Positions 16,488 to 26,110 of a DNA stretch of 64,000 nucleotides are shown here, piece after piece. A model generated the notes under the pieces. It was not told the origin of the DNA. It did no database searches and saw only the letters and a list, made by a program, of their open reading frames with translations. Each line of letters opens with the position of its first letter. Positions within the stretch are counted from its first letter, which is position 1. The position numbers were made by a program, and so were the translations under genes. Location of the stretch: the NCBI GenBank assembly GCA_964525165.1, contig CAZGGG010000008.1, positions 6,967-70,966 of the forward strand, in the 5' to 3' direction. Source of the stretch: JAWLFI01 sp964525165. GTDB lineage: Bacteria > Bacteroidota > Bacteroidia > Chitinophagales > Saprospiraceae.

Positions 16488-19400
16488 CTATCTCATTAAG
16501 GTAATACTTCCTTGTTCTTGGTGCATTCCACCTCCTTCACATACGACTCTTAATATATAGCCATAAGCTCCCGGTTGGTTTTCAGTTCCTCTGGTCAGTC
16601 CGTCCCAGGCAGCTGTAGGATCAGTGGTTTCAAATACTTTCTGGCCCCATCGGTCATAGATGATCAATTCCATACTTTCAATGAAATCTCCTCTAAGAGC
16701 AAGTACATCATTTACTCCATCACCATTGGGTGAGAATGCGTTAGGTAAGAATACGTATGGAGGTCTACAAGGTGGTTGTTCTACATTAACCGTCACCATT
16801 CTCATAAATTCACAGCCATTATCGGTTTTGATGATGACAACGAATTTTGTGGTATCCCGCGGCATCGCCATAGGATTGATCAAAGTTGAATCATCTAAAC
16901 TTTCACCGGGTGACCAGGTATACATCCAATTAGGATCACCACCTTCCACATCTAATTGCGTTTTGTCACCATACATGATTGATGGTGGGTCTGCGGTGGC
17001 AACTACAGAAGGGTCAAGCATCTCCACAGTGATGGTGATGGTTTTAACTTCTTCACATCCTTCAGGTGTGGTAGCGGTTACTGTAAAAGTAGTAGTTGAA
17101 TCTAAAACTGCAGTTACTTCATTAGAATTTGGATCTCCAAGAATAACATTTGTTGGTTCCCAATTCCATGTGATGACTCTGTTCGGGTCAAATGGGTTGG
17201 CTGTTATTCTAACTGTGTCCATAGCACAGATTTCTGTATCATCAGCTGAAAGGTCAAATAACTCTTCTACCTCAACAACAACTTGTCTGGTTAAGGTACA
17301 AGTATCTGAATCTTCAGAAACGACAACCGTAAATACAGTAGTTTGATCTACTGTAGCAATTGGGTTGGCTGAAGAAGCATCATCTAAAGGTCCTGCCGGT
17401 GTCCAAACATAAGTGTAGTTTGGATTACCACCCGGATTCAAAGGTACAGGTTGATTGGTACAAACGACGATAGTGTCTTGTAGATCTAATTCAATCAAGT
17501 TGACATTAATCGTCTGTGAGCTCATGGTCATGCAGGCATCAAGAGAGGTAAGCGTAACGGTGTACATCCCTGGTGTGTCATAAGTATGAGTTGGGTTCAT
17601 CTCAGTAGATGTATTTCCATCCCCGAAATCCCATTGCCACATACCCCTGTCATTCAAATTATTGAAAGATACTGTCAGGCTACCACATTCTCGTTCAAAT
17701 GTGAAATCTGCTTCCAGACTTTCAATGGTCATGACATAAATAGAATCTGTATGTGTACAACCTATTTCATTGGAAACTGTAAACACGAGCACACCGTCTT
17801 CCAAAGTTTCTGTATAAAGCCTGATCGTTGCTCCATCAAGTGGGCCTACAATCAAGTCATTAGGTTCCCAGGATATGTTTAAAGTATCCTCCGGATCTAA
17901 ATTCACTAAAGTATAAGAGACAGTATCGCCTGTACATAGCATGAGTGTATCTGGGTAACTGATTTGAACGCCTTCATTTTCAAGGTTAATAGAAGACTCT
18001 AATACGCAATTCAATTCACTGCTATAGATTCTCACAAAAAGAGTCAACTCATTTTCTACCCTTACGGTAAATGTGTCTTCTCTGCTAAGTACAGGATCAA
18101 ATAAGTTATTTTCAGACCAGATTAAAGAATCATAGGGAACCCCGGTTATCGTAACCGTGCGGAAAGAATCACATGGATCCTCTGTGATATCAATTACCTC
18201 TAGATCTTCACCTCTTACTTCTACAAATACAGAGTCATTCACCACACATAATCCATCTGTAGCGGATACCCTATATGTAGTGGTGTTCCTTGGACTTGCC
18301 TCGGGATTAGGTACGGTATTGGAAGGGTCCAAATTGTTATCCGGAGTCCATGTATACATTAAGTCCGGATCAAATCCCGTATTTAATAGGAAGGTGCTTT
18401 CTCCCAAACAAATGGATAGCGAGTCGCCCAGGAGGTCAAGATTGATAAAGGTCAACTCAAATTCTCTGCTAATAGATGCCGTACAGCCATTTGCAGCTAA
18501 AATGTCTAAAGTAACCGTGACCGTTCCCGATCTTGTAGTTTCATATATTAAATTCGTTCCGTTGAGTTCAATTGTTGTATCTGAAAACTGAAGAGTCCAT
18601 GTTCTCTCAATGATGGTGCTGACAGAGTCTGTAGACAAATCCGTGAGCTCTAGTTCAAATGTGTCTGTACATTCATTGACGGCGAAATCAAAATCAGGTA
18701 CTAAGCCGGTAAATTGAACATTGAGTTCCTGTATCAAAGTGTCAATACAAACGCTGTCTTCAGTTGCAATGAGCATTACTCTATAGGTTCCTGTATCAGG
18801 ATACACATATGTAGGGTTCTCCTCATTGCTGGTTTGCGAAATATCTCCCTCAAGGTCAAAGAACCATTTGAAAAAGCTTGCATTTTGTGAATTATTCACG
18901 AAGTCTACTTCAACGCCTTCGCAATAAGTTCCCGATGGGCTAAAGTCAGCAGTTGGTATTCCTTCACAGGAAATAGTATTAATTTGAATGTCTCTTCGAA
19001 TCGTTGTTAATAGCTCCCCATTGCGGTATTCTGATACACAGACACCAATGACAAATGTCCCCTGTATCTCAGGAAATCCGGAAATGAAACCTGTCCTAGA
19101 ATCAATGGTCAAAGGATTCGTTTGATTTCCTAACATATAGCTTTCATCGTAGGTGGGTGTAAGCCATACAATAGGGTCAACAGGATAATCCGGATGAACA
19201 CCTGATACATCAGGATTTGGATCGTCTCTAGTCGCTCCTAAAAGAGGTGTACACAGAGAATAAACAATTGAATCCCCATCAGCATCCGTTGCCGCATGGT
19301 CAAATGTGTAGGTTCGATCAATACAAGCAACCGGATCCGGGAAATCAACAAAAACAGGAGAACTATTGCATGTTTCAAGGGCTTCTTCTGTAATTCGAAC

Positions 19401-19907
19401 ATCTAAGGTCATACCGGTTTCAAGGGGCTGAACGATATTATTGATGATCACATTTCGACAGCAGCGTTGATACAACATATTATACCCCCCCGGTCTTCTT
19501 GGTAAGGTAATGGTATCAATGTAAACGGCTTCTTGGATACACAGAGAGGAAACGATATTGGAGCAGTCGTCATCAAAACTAGAACCAATGGTGTCCATGG
19601 ATATAAGATTCAGGAGAATAATACCTCCATTCCCTACATTTTGGACAGGGTTTCCATTTCCGTCGTAAACAAAAATCGCTGCAGGATCATCAAAATCTGC
19701 TTCTGGATTTGCATTGTTGCAATCTCTGCGGATGATCATTCTGATTTCATATTGATTACCTCCTAAACAACGGTAACTTAGATCTCCGCCAACAATATGG
19801 GAAGCCTGAGCATTTTCTGTAAAGAATAGCACGAAACCCAGGATGAGCAAGAGCCCGCCCCAATGTTGGATGGATGCGATCAATCTTTTGTGAAATTGGT
19901 CTTTCAT
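16488..19907 (-). CDS. large T9SS type B surface protein with PKD domains
   Basis: A 1139-residue exported protein. It has a signal peptide (after a basic start, to about residue 35, cleavage after AQA) and an N-terminal region beginning SHIVGGDLSYRCLG that is paralogous to the adjacent 721-residue protein. PKD domains lie near residues 330-395 (TYVYPDTGTYRVMLIA) and near residue 755 (WQWDFGDGNTSTE, THTYDTPGMYTVTLT), followed by repeats with WTP and TFTVTATT motifs. The type B sorting domain opens with FLPNAFSPNGDGVNDV and ends GSITLMR. It is the first cargo gene after the OmpA and PorP genes, 10 bases downstream of the former, so export machinery and cargo are co-transcribed. Function at the surface is unknown. 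Confidence 0.87.
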   Translation of the reverse strand: MKDQFHKRLIASIQHWGGLLLILGFVLFFTENAQASHIVGGDLSYRCLGGNQYEIRMIIRRDCNNANPEADFDDPAAIFVYDGNGNPVQNVGNGGIILLNLISMDTIGSSFDDDCSNIVSSLCIQEAVYIDTITLPRRPGGYNMLYQRCCRNVIINNIVQPLETGMTLDVRITEEALETCNSSPVFVDFPDPVACIDRTYTFDHAATDADGDSIVYSLCTPLLGATRDDPNPDVSGVHPDYPVDPIVWLTPTYDESYMLGNQTNPLTIDSRTGFISGFPEIQGTFVIGVCVSEYRNGELLTTIRRDIQINTISCEGIPTADFSPSGTYCEGVEVDFVNNSQNASFFKWFFDLEGDISQTSNEENPTYVYPDTGTYRVMLIATEDSVCIDTLIQELNVQFTGLVPDFDFAVNECTDTFELELTDLSTDSVSTIIERTWTLQFSDTTIELNGTNLIYETTRSGTVTVTLDILAANGCTASISREFELTFINLDLLGDSLSICLGESTFLLNTGFDPDLMYTWTPDNNLDPSNTVPNPEASPRNTTTYRVSATDGLCVVNDSVFVEVRGEDLEVIDITEDPCDSFRTVTITGVPYDSLIWSENNLFDPVLSREDTFTVRVENELTLFVRIYSSELNCVLESSINLENEGVQISYPDTLMLCTGDTVSYTLVNLDPEDTLNISWEPNDLIVGPLDGATIRLYTETLEDGVLVFTVSNEIGCTHTDSIYVMTIESLEADFTFERECGSLTVSFNNLNDRGMWQWDFGDGNTSTEMNPTHTYDTPGMYTVTLTSLDACMTMSSQTINVNLIELDLQDTIVVCTNQPVPLNPGGNPNYTYVWTPAGPLDDASSANPIATVDQTTVFTVVVSEDSDTCTLTRQVVVEVEELFDLSADDTEICAMDTVRITANPFDPNRVITWNWEPTNVILGDPNSNEVTAVLDSTTTFTVTATTPEGCEEVKTITITVEMLDPSVVATADPPSIMYGDKTQLDVEGGDPNWMYTWSPGESLDDSTLINPMAMPRDTTKFVVIIKTDNGCEFMRMVTVNVEQPPCRPPYVFLPNAFSPNGDGVNDVLALRGDFIESMELIIYDRWGQKVFETTDPTAAWDGLTRGTENQPGAYGYILRVVCEGGGMHQEQGSITLMR

Positions 19908-19917
19908 AATGGTTATA

Positions 19918-22347
19918 CTATTCTTTGTCTACATTAATGATTTCAACTCTTCTTTCCTTAGAAGCTTTGACGCTGTATATAGAGTTTCTTTTGTCCTGCA
20001 GATCATCTATGACGTCTTCAGGCGATTCTAATTCTCCAAATGATTTTTGAGTTACGGCCAATTGTCCCGACTTCATATATGGGATTAAGGCACCGCCCTG
20101 ATAATCTCTGAGCTCATTCTTAACAGCTGCTACCCTTCTTAAACCCAGAGCGTAATTATAGGCTCTGCTGTATCTCGGTGAAGTATAGCCTTTGATGAAT
20201 ATATTCACGGGGACTCCCTCTTCTAAAGATTTCAATAGGACACCCAGGAATCTGCCTAAATCCTGATCTCCTTTCTTGAGCTCTGTTTCAAAAAATCGTT
20301 CTATATCTCTTTGAGCCATTTGCTTAGATTCTTCCGTTTCCAAGGGCTCGCTAAATACGTCTTTGTATTGAGTCTTACGCTCATAGTAAGGATCGTAGGT
20401 TTCCGAGTAGATTTTATTAGTGCTTCTTCTCCAAGAGTCCGGATCCGGGTGATCATTGTCAAAGTAAAGGACTAGAGGTAAGAAATCTGAAAGATCTCCA
20501 ATAGGCAAATAGATTTTTTCTACCACTTGACTCTCATTAGGAAAATCACTTGCATCAATGACAATGCTTTGAGATTTATAGCCCTTTCTAGAGGCAATGA
20601 CTCTGTAAGATTTATCTCTGTCTAAAGAGAACCTGAATTCATTGTTGTCGAGGTTGATGCTCATATCTTTATTATCCGGATCATCCATGGGGATAACAGT
20701 AACCTCTGCACCCAAAATAGGCTGCTTGGTGACATCATCAAATACCAATGCCAAGAGATTCAAATCGATGGTTTTGAGATTCAACCTTTTGATGATATCT
20801 GTCGTATCATCAAACTTTCGTGTGCTGAACTTGATGGTGTCGGGTAAATAATTTTCCTTTTCTGCAACAAGAATGTAATCCTTATTTCTTTTTAAGGGGA
20901 TTCTGTAACTAAAGCTATCCGGATGATATCGTTCTTCCATTAAAGCTGGAACATGTACCGGATATAATTTTACGGTAGCGCCGGTCACCGGTTCATTAAA
21001 TGAGGCAAGATAGGTTTCCGCAATGAGGTCTACTTCAAGATCAGGAATCTGAGCCTTGTAAATATCATAGCAACAAGCTTCTTTATCTTCTTCTAAAAAA
21101 AGAGATCCCGGTCTATTGGAAGATACATATCCGTTTTCTCCATCTTCCAACATGAAAAAGTAAATATCATTATAACTGGAGTTAATGGGCGGTCCCATAT
21201 TTTCCGGTTGGGTCCATCCGCCTTCCGCTGTTGGATAACAAGCGTAGACGTCAAAGCCACCGTACCCTAAATAACCTTCGGTACTGAAGTACAATGCTTT
21301 CGTATTGAAATCGTACTGCGGGGTAATGTCATCCCATGCTGTATTGATGGACCTTACATTCACCGGATCTCCAAAAGTGGTGTCATTGACCTCAGTCATC
21401 CAGATATCTCTCATACCTTCCCCGCCCTCGCGGTCAGAAACAAAGAAAAGTACTTCATTTCCCGTAAGGGGATCCATACCAATACTAGGTTCAGTAGAAG
21501 TGGTGGAGTCATTATTAATGTGTGCCGGCAATTTCACTTCCATTCCAAAGCTTCCATCTGCGTTGACTTCTCTGTAATACAGATCGCAGCGGATTTCATT
21601 ACCGGTTATATACTCACAAATAGTGTAGTAAATGCGGTCATGGTCTTTTGAAAAGGTAGTATGTGCTGTATGAAGTTCCGTAACATTCGGAGTATCTAAC
21701 ACTATCCCCGGCATAGAATCTACGGAGATGAGGATCTTTGAGATGGGTCGAGCGGGAATATTCTTATCCGCTTCATTTTCAAAGCGTAAACTTGAAAAAT
21801 ATAGAGTATCGTTCAAAAGGTAGGAACCAAATTCTGAATAAGGCGTATTGACTCCTTCATCTAATCTTTCCAAAATAGGATTTTCCGGAGCGTATTCGAT
21901 CATTTCGATAGCCCAGTTATTGGCATTAATCTCTTTGTTTGCTCTTTTATCCAGGTACTCGTCTTCACCACTATGTTCAGATAGGTAAAGATTGAACATG
22001 TCGTTAGACCCCTGGTAATCACCTTTTGCCTGAAGCACAATGCCTCTCCAAAACGAAGCTTCCGGATAATTGCCATCACTTTCAGCCTCCACAACCATTT
22101 TGTATAAACTGTCTGCCAGTGTGTAAGAATGATACAAACGGGCTGATTCAGCCACTTTGTACATGAGAGTGATATCTTCTTCGTCAAATTCCAATGCATT
22201 GGAGTAATATTCCAATGCAGCGGCATAATTCTCCGATTCAAAAGCATTCGCCGCTTCCGTTAAGTACTGCGACTGCGTTTGGGCCTGAACTCCATATATA
22301 AAGCCAGTGAGCAGGAGAAAAAGTATTATGTAAAAACGTTGCATCAT
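19918..22347 (-). CDS. PorE-like TPR/PD40/CRD/OmpA protein
   Basis: An 809-residue periplasmic protein with the domain order of P. gingivalis PorE: signal peptide, TPR repeats (about 25-125), PD40 beta-propeller blades (about 150-430), carboxypeptidase regulatory-like folds (about 440-620) and an OmpA-like peptidoglycan-binding domain (about 635-805). PorE tethers T9SS parts to the cell wall and works with PorP. The OmpA domain looks degenerate: the usual GHTD loop reads GYTSPR, although YNYALGLRRVAAVKNEL and the final ERRVEI are kept. It lies between porP and the cargo genes, 18 and 10 bases from its neighbours. I infer an anchor function for this locus; it may not be the cell's main PorE. 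Confidence 0.8.
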   Translation of the reverse strand: MMQRFYIILFLLLTGFIYGVQAQTQSQYLTEAANAFESENYAAALEYYSNALEFDEEDITLMYKVAESARLYHSYTLADSLYKMVVEAESDGNYPEASFWRGIVLQAKGDYQGSNDMFNLYLSEHSGEDEYLDKRANKEINANNWAIEMIEYAPENPILERLDEGVNTPYSEFGSYLLNDTLYFSSLRFENEADKNIPARPISKILISVDSMPGIVLDTPNVTELHTAHTTFSKDHDRIYYTICEYITGNEIRCDLYYREVNADGSFGMEVKLPAHINNDSTTSTEPSIGMDPLTGNEVLFFVSDREGGEGMRDIWMTEVNDTTFGDPVNVRSINTAWDDITPQYDFNTKALYFSTEGYLGYGGFDVYACYPTAEGGWTQPENMGPPINSSYNDIYFFMLEDGENGYVSSNRPGSLFLEEDKEACCYDIYKAQIPDLEVDLIAETYLASFNEPVTGATVKLYPVHVPALMEERYHPDSFSYRIPLKRNKDYILVAEKENYLPDTIKFSTRKFDDTTDIIKRLNLKTIDLNLLALVFDDVTKQPILGAEVTVIPMDDPDNKDMSINLDNNEFRFSLDRDKSYRVIASRKGYKSQSIVIDASDFPNESQVVEKIYLPIGDLSDFLPLVLYFDNDHPDPDSWRRSTNKIYSETYDPYYERKTQYKDVFSEPLETEESKQMAQRDIERFFETELKKGDQDLGRFLGVLLKSLEEGVPVNIFIKGYTSPRYSRAYNYALGLRRVAAVKNELRDYQGGALIPYMKSGQLAVTQKSFGELESPEDVIDDLQDKRNSIYSVKASKERRVEIINVDKE

Positions 22348-22365
22348 GTCAACTTGGTTGTGTCA

Positions 22366-23379
22366 TTAGAATATTGGACAAGTCTTGAACGAGTTCAAGG
22401 GCTTTACTTCAGTAATCAAATACAATACATGCACTTCAGGACCGCCATATCGTTCGGTAGCCTGGTTGAAGTCTGAAATATTTATATCGTAGGATAAAGA
22501 GACTTGCAACCTGGGGAAAACGAAACCGATTTTAGGTGCAATCGCATCCCATTCATCAAAAGAATATCGTGCAATAGCACCCAAGTCTAAGGCAAACTCC
22601 TTCCCCCTTTTCTGATTAATGTAAGTCCTCAGGATAGCTGCAGGAACAATTTCTCGAGCTCCACCCTGGAACTGAACTAATCCATTGAGTACCACATCAA
22701 ATAGAGAGGTGAGCTGCAAACTCGATTCAAGTTGAAAACTATATCGTGGTTGTAGGTTAAAGTTGTCTCGGGCGAAGGAAGCATCAGAAGAAAATAAATT
22801 CATCATAGCTGCACCCAAATCCAATTTTGTTCTGGCATCTTTTTGCCACCTGTAATTCAAACCCAGGGATCCGTTAAAGAGCAAGAATGATTGCCCATCA
22901 AAATTCTCACCACTTGTGAGCATAGGATCAAACATAAAACCGTTAAACTGATTGTCCCATTGCAAATTATTATCAGAGAACTGACGTTGTGCTCCCCCTA
23001 GTTGGGCTCCGACCGTTAGTAAGTTGTTCTCATTTAGTAAATAGGTCCAACTTGCACTCAATGATAATTGAGCCATGGTCAGACGGGAATCTGCAGCTTG
23101 GTCATAGTTGAAAAGTGCTCCACCACTGAAGAAGCTTTTCGCATTCCCTCCTTTGTAGAACTTTTGATCGTATGAACCGGTAAAGGTCAGGTAAGGCACA
23201 GGAACAGAATACCACTGATGACGATAACTCGCCGATACTCGTTTATCCCCATTGAATATCCCGGTAAGCGCCGGATTGACATTCATATTGGAATTGTAAA
23301 ACTGAGAATAGTGGATATCTTGCGCCTGCAGCCCCATTGCTATTCCAACAGATAGGCAAAAGAGTAAAATTTTACGCAT
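22366..23379 (-). CDS. T9SS outer-membrane protein PorP/SprF family
   Basis: A 337-residue outer-membrane barrel with a signal peptide cut after GLQAQ. Next comes the family hallmark DIHYSQFYNSNMNVNPALTGIFNGDKRVSASYRHQW, of which the YSQFY and NPA(L/M)TG motifs are diagnostic. PorP/SprF proteins are paired with type B cargo and needed to secrete or hold it; the cargo genes here lie directly downstream in the same operon. The C-terminus (VLYLITEVKPLNSFKTCPIF) extends slightly past the usual barrel end. It is the first gene of the module. Confidence 0.9.
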   Translation of the reverse strand: MRKILLFCLSVGIAMGLQAQDIHYSQFYNSNMNVNPALTGIFNGDKRVSASYRHQWYSVPVPYLTFTGSYDQKFYKGGNAKSFFSGGALFNYDQAADSRLTMAQLSLSASWTYLLNENNLLTVGAQLGGAQRQFSDNNLQWDNQFNGFMFDPMLTSGENFDGQSFLLFNGSLGLNYRWQKDARTKLDLGAAMMNLFSSDASFARDNFNLQPRYSFQLESSLQLTSLFDVVLNGLVQFQGGAREIVPAAILRTYINQKRGKEFALDLGAIARYSFDEWDAIAPKIGFVFPRLQVSLSYDINISDFNQATERYGGPEVHVLYLITEVKPLNSFKTCPIF

Positions 23380-23405
23380 AAGGGCGGTCGGTTTATTGGT
23401 TTAGT

Positions 23406-23413
23406 CAAAAGTA
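23406..23413 (-). promoter_or_regulatory. candidate -7 promoter box TACTTTTG for the T9SS module
   Basis: An exact TAnnTTTG match on the minus strand, 26 bases upstream of the PorP/SprF start. An imperfect palindrome (ACAACAATATTTTGTTGT, 23412-23430) lies directly upstream and could bind a regulator. No clear -33 TTG is seen. Confidence 0.4.
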
Positions 23414-23535
23414 CAACAATATTTTGTTGTTCCTTTTAAATAAAAATACAGAAAGTGTTCCATCTTTTCTATTAAGTATAGATCTTATCTGACTCTTATT
23501 GGTTACTTCAAAAATTATACCAAGACTGTTGATTT

Positions 23536-24600
23536 TCAATTATTCATAGTAAAGCAGGAAATTTGTATACTTCGCATACTTCTCCCCTCTACGATTTCGG
23601 TTTTGATATAATTTGCATCTGACTGATTTAAAGCTTCATTGATTGCTTTCACCTTTGCAAAAGGAACCCTATATTCTTCTAATTTTTGTTCTAAAGGCCC
23701 AAAGTCCCAATTTTTTATCTTTTCAGAAATAGCCTTGTCTAATGCTTCCCTATTATTGACTCTGAGCTGGTTGGTACCATAAATGCTGCCCGGATCATCT
23801 ATTTTAAGCAAATTCTGTAAAGCCTCAAATTGCCGATCAGTGCCAGCTGCAATGACGATAGCCTGGCCGTCAGCTGTAATATAGACACTCCCATATGGTG
23901 CAATACTAGGATGTTGGCTGCCCATCGGTTGTGGAATGTCTTGGTTCATCAGGTAAGCACTTGCTTGATTGATCAAGGCGCTTAAAGCAGATTGGTATAA
24001 GTCAACCTCAACAAGAATGGCATTTTTATCTTTTCGGGCCCAAAGTGCCATTTGGATACCTTCTATTAATTGATGTGCTGCAAATTGGTCGATCATGGCC
24101 ACCGGAATCTTTGCATAGGGCCTATCCTGAAATCCCGTCATCGCCAAATAACCCGTTTCAGCTTGCAATAACATATCAAATGCGGGTTTATCCTTTTGCT
24201 GTGCATAGCCATTTATCTGTCCATAAATCATGTGGGGATTCCATTTTTTCAGGCTAAAGAAATCCAGTCCCATCTTCTTTGCGGATGCCTCCTTGAAATT
24301 ACTTAAGATAATATCTGCATCCCGGCATAGTTCTTTGGCATACTGAAGGTCCTCTTGTACACGTAAATCCAAGAAGATGGAACGTTTATTATAATTTGCG
24401 GAAGCATAATACGCACTCACAGCAAATTCACCGGTTTCAGAGGAAGTCCGCCACCCTCTTGTGACATCGCCATTTGTTCTTTTATTTTCTATTTTGATGA
24501 CTTCTGCTCCGTGTTCAGCGAAGAATCTTCCGACTAAGGGACCCGCTAATACGGATGCAAATTCTATTACTTTCAGTTGTTTACACAAGGTAGAACCCAT
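23536..24600 (-). CDS. family III CoA transferase (CaiB/BaiF)
   Basis: A 354-residue enzyme that moves CoA between carboxylic acids through a glutamyl/aspartyl anhydride mechanism. The N-terminus KVIEFASVLAGPLVGRFFAEHGAEVIKIE is the family signature, and the catalytic Asp is in PAFDMLLQAETG near residue 143. The substrate pair cannot be told from sequence; this family covers carnitine, formyl, bile acid and 2-methylacyl-CoA enzymes. It is slightly shorter than typical (about 380-400), with an unremarkable C-terminus. It stands alone, divergent from nnr, whose start codon is only 11 bases away, so the two promoters must overlap. Confidence 0.82.
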   Translation of the reverse strand: MGSTLCKQLKVIEFASVLAGPLVGRFFAEHGAEVIKIENKRTNGDVTRGWRTSSETGEFAVSAYYASANYNKRSIFLDLRVQEDLQYAKELCRDADIILSNFKEASAKKMGLDFFSLKKWNPHMIYGQINGYAQQKDKPAFDMLLQAETGYLAMTGFQDRPYAKIPVAMIDQFAAHQLIEGIQMALWARKDKNAILVEVDLYQSALSALINQASAYLMNQDIPQPMGSQHPSIAPYGSVYITADGQAIVIAAGTDRQFEALQNLLKIDDPGSIYGTNQLRVNNREALDKAISEKIKNWDFGPLEQKLEEYRVPFAKVKAINEALNQSDANYIKTEIVEGRSMRSIQISCFTMNN

Positions 24601-24611
24601 ATCTTATTCTT

Positions 24612-26105
24612 ATGAAATTATTAGATACTCAAACTATTCGAGAGTGGGATAAATATACGATAGATCACGAGCCCATTTCTTCATTGGACCTAATGGAGCG
24701 AGCTGCGGAAGCATTTGTTGAGCGATTTTGTGATTTATTTCCGAAGTGTAAGGTGGACGTTTGGTGCGGAGCTGGAAATAATGGCGGTGATGGGCTGGCA
24801 ATTGCGCGATTGTTACATCATTTAGGCTACGAGGTTCAGGTATTTCTTTGCGAAGCGGAGCACTACTCTGTAGATAATCTTCAAAATCAAAAAAGATTAC
24901 CGAAGGAGTTAACCTTTCGGCAAATGGGGCAAGGCGAGATTCCCACGGAAATCAATACCCATTCATTACTCATTGATGCATTATTCGGCTCGGGTCTGAG
25001 TAGACCTTTGGAAGGATATTGGGCCGATTTGATCCAATCATTAAATCAGTATTCCAGGATCGTATCTATAGATATTCCTTCGGGACTGTTTGCACAGCCT
25101 CAAGCTGTTGAGACAGCGGTTCACGCTGATTACACAATTAGCTTTCAAATTCCGAAATGGAGTTTTTTATTTGAAGAATTCGAATCATTCGTGGGGGAAT
25201 GGCTGGTAGTGGATATAGGATTGGACAGCTCATTCCCCGGTCTGAAGGATAATGCTGATCGGCTATTAAATACGGATGTAGCCAGGGGTATGTTAAAAAC
25301 CCGATCCAAATTTGGACATAAAGGTACTTATGGACATGCCCTATTAATAGCGGGTAGTTTAGGTAAGCTGGGAGCTGCTATTTTATCCTCCAGAGCTTGT
25401 TTGCGCTCGGGTGTAGGTTTATTGAGTGTTCAAATACCTCATTGCGGTTATGGTATTCTTCAAACAGCGATTCCGGAAGCTATGGTCCGCCCTGACCGGA
25501 ATGAATATTATATCTCTGATTTACCTGGAGATTTAGATAAATTTAGTGCTGTTGGGATGGGCCCGGGATTAGATCAACGATCCAAGACTATAGAAATGCT
25601 GGAAGAATTACTTGTTAAAATACATGTTCCTTTGGTCATAGATGCGGATGGGTTGAATATATTAGCTTCCAAACCCGATCTTTTATCCCGATTACCTGAG
25701 CATACCATTTTAACGCCCCATCCGGGAGAGTTCGACAGGTTGTTTGGCAGACATGAGACCTCTTATGAACGCTTAGAGACGGCCCGAGTGAAGGCTAGAG
25801 AATTAGGGTTGGTACTTGTCTTAAAGGGTGCACATACGGCCATTGTCTCCCGAGAAGGACAGGTTTCCATGAATACGACCGGAAATTCAGGCATGGCGAC
25901 TGCTGGCTCCGGTGATGTGTTGACCGGGATTGTTCTTTCATTATTGGCACAAGGGTATCCGGCGTTTGAAGCGGCACAGCTGGCGGTCTTTTGGCATGGT
26001 TTAGCAGGAGATTGTTCCGCCCGAAAACAGGCATCCATATCATTAATCGCCTCAGATATTGTTCGTTGTCTGGGGTTTGCATATGCGGAACTTTCAAAAG
26101 GTTGA
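24612..26105 (+). CDS. nnr: bifunctional NAD(P)HX epimerase/dehydratase
   Basis: Repairs hydrated NAD(P)H. The N-terminal YjeF_N epimerase domain (about residues 1-215) has WCGAGNNGGDGLAIARLL and the DALFGSGLSRPL motif. The C-terminal ribokinase-like dehydratase domain (about 220-497) has KGTYGHALLIAGSLGKLGAA, the ILTPHPGEFDRLF motif and GMATAGSGDVLTGIV (ATP/ADP site). Fusion of the two is the normal bacterial form and the length fits. It is followed five bases later by the sirtuin gene, an NAD-consuming enzyme, so the pair may be co-transcribed. Confidence 0.93.
   Translation: MKLLDTQTIREWDKYTIDHEPISSLDLMERAAEAFVERFCDLFPKCKVDVWCGAGNNGGDGLAIARLLHHLGYEVQVFLCEAEHYSVDNLQNQKRLPKELTFRQMGQGEIPTEINTHSLLIDALFGSGLSRPLEGYWADLIQSLNQYSRIVSIDIPSGLFAQPQAVETAVHADYTISFQIPKWSFLFEEFESFVGEWLVVDIGLDSSFPGLKDNADRLLNTDVARGMLKTRSKFGHKGTYGHALLIAGSLGKLGAAILSSRACLRSGVGLLSVQIPHCGYGILQTAIPEAMVRPDRNEYYISDLPGDLDKFSAVGMGPGLDQRSKTIEMLEELLVKIHVPLVIDADGLNILASKPDLLSRLPEHTILTPHPGEFDRLFGRHETSYERLETARVKARELGLVLVLKGAHTAIVSREGQVSMNTTGNSGMATAGSGDVLTGIVLSLLAQGYPAFEAAQLAVFWHGLAGDCSARKQASISLIASDIVRCLGFAYAELSKG
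24913..24924 (+). repeat. dispersed word CCTTTCGGCAAA, copy 3 (in nnr)
   Basis: Exact 12-base copy, without the leading G, read as Thr-Phe-Arg-Gln. It is in a different codon phase from copies 1 and 2. Confidence 0.6.
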
Positions 26106-26110
26106 ATATC

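Noticed and set aside
25991..26110. Longer sirtuin start inside nnr
   Set aside because: It would add 40 residues unlike any Sir2 and overlap nnr by more than 100 bases. The ATG at 26111 gives the family start.
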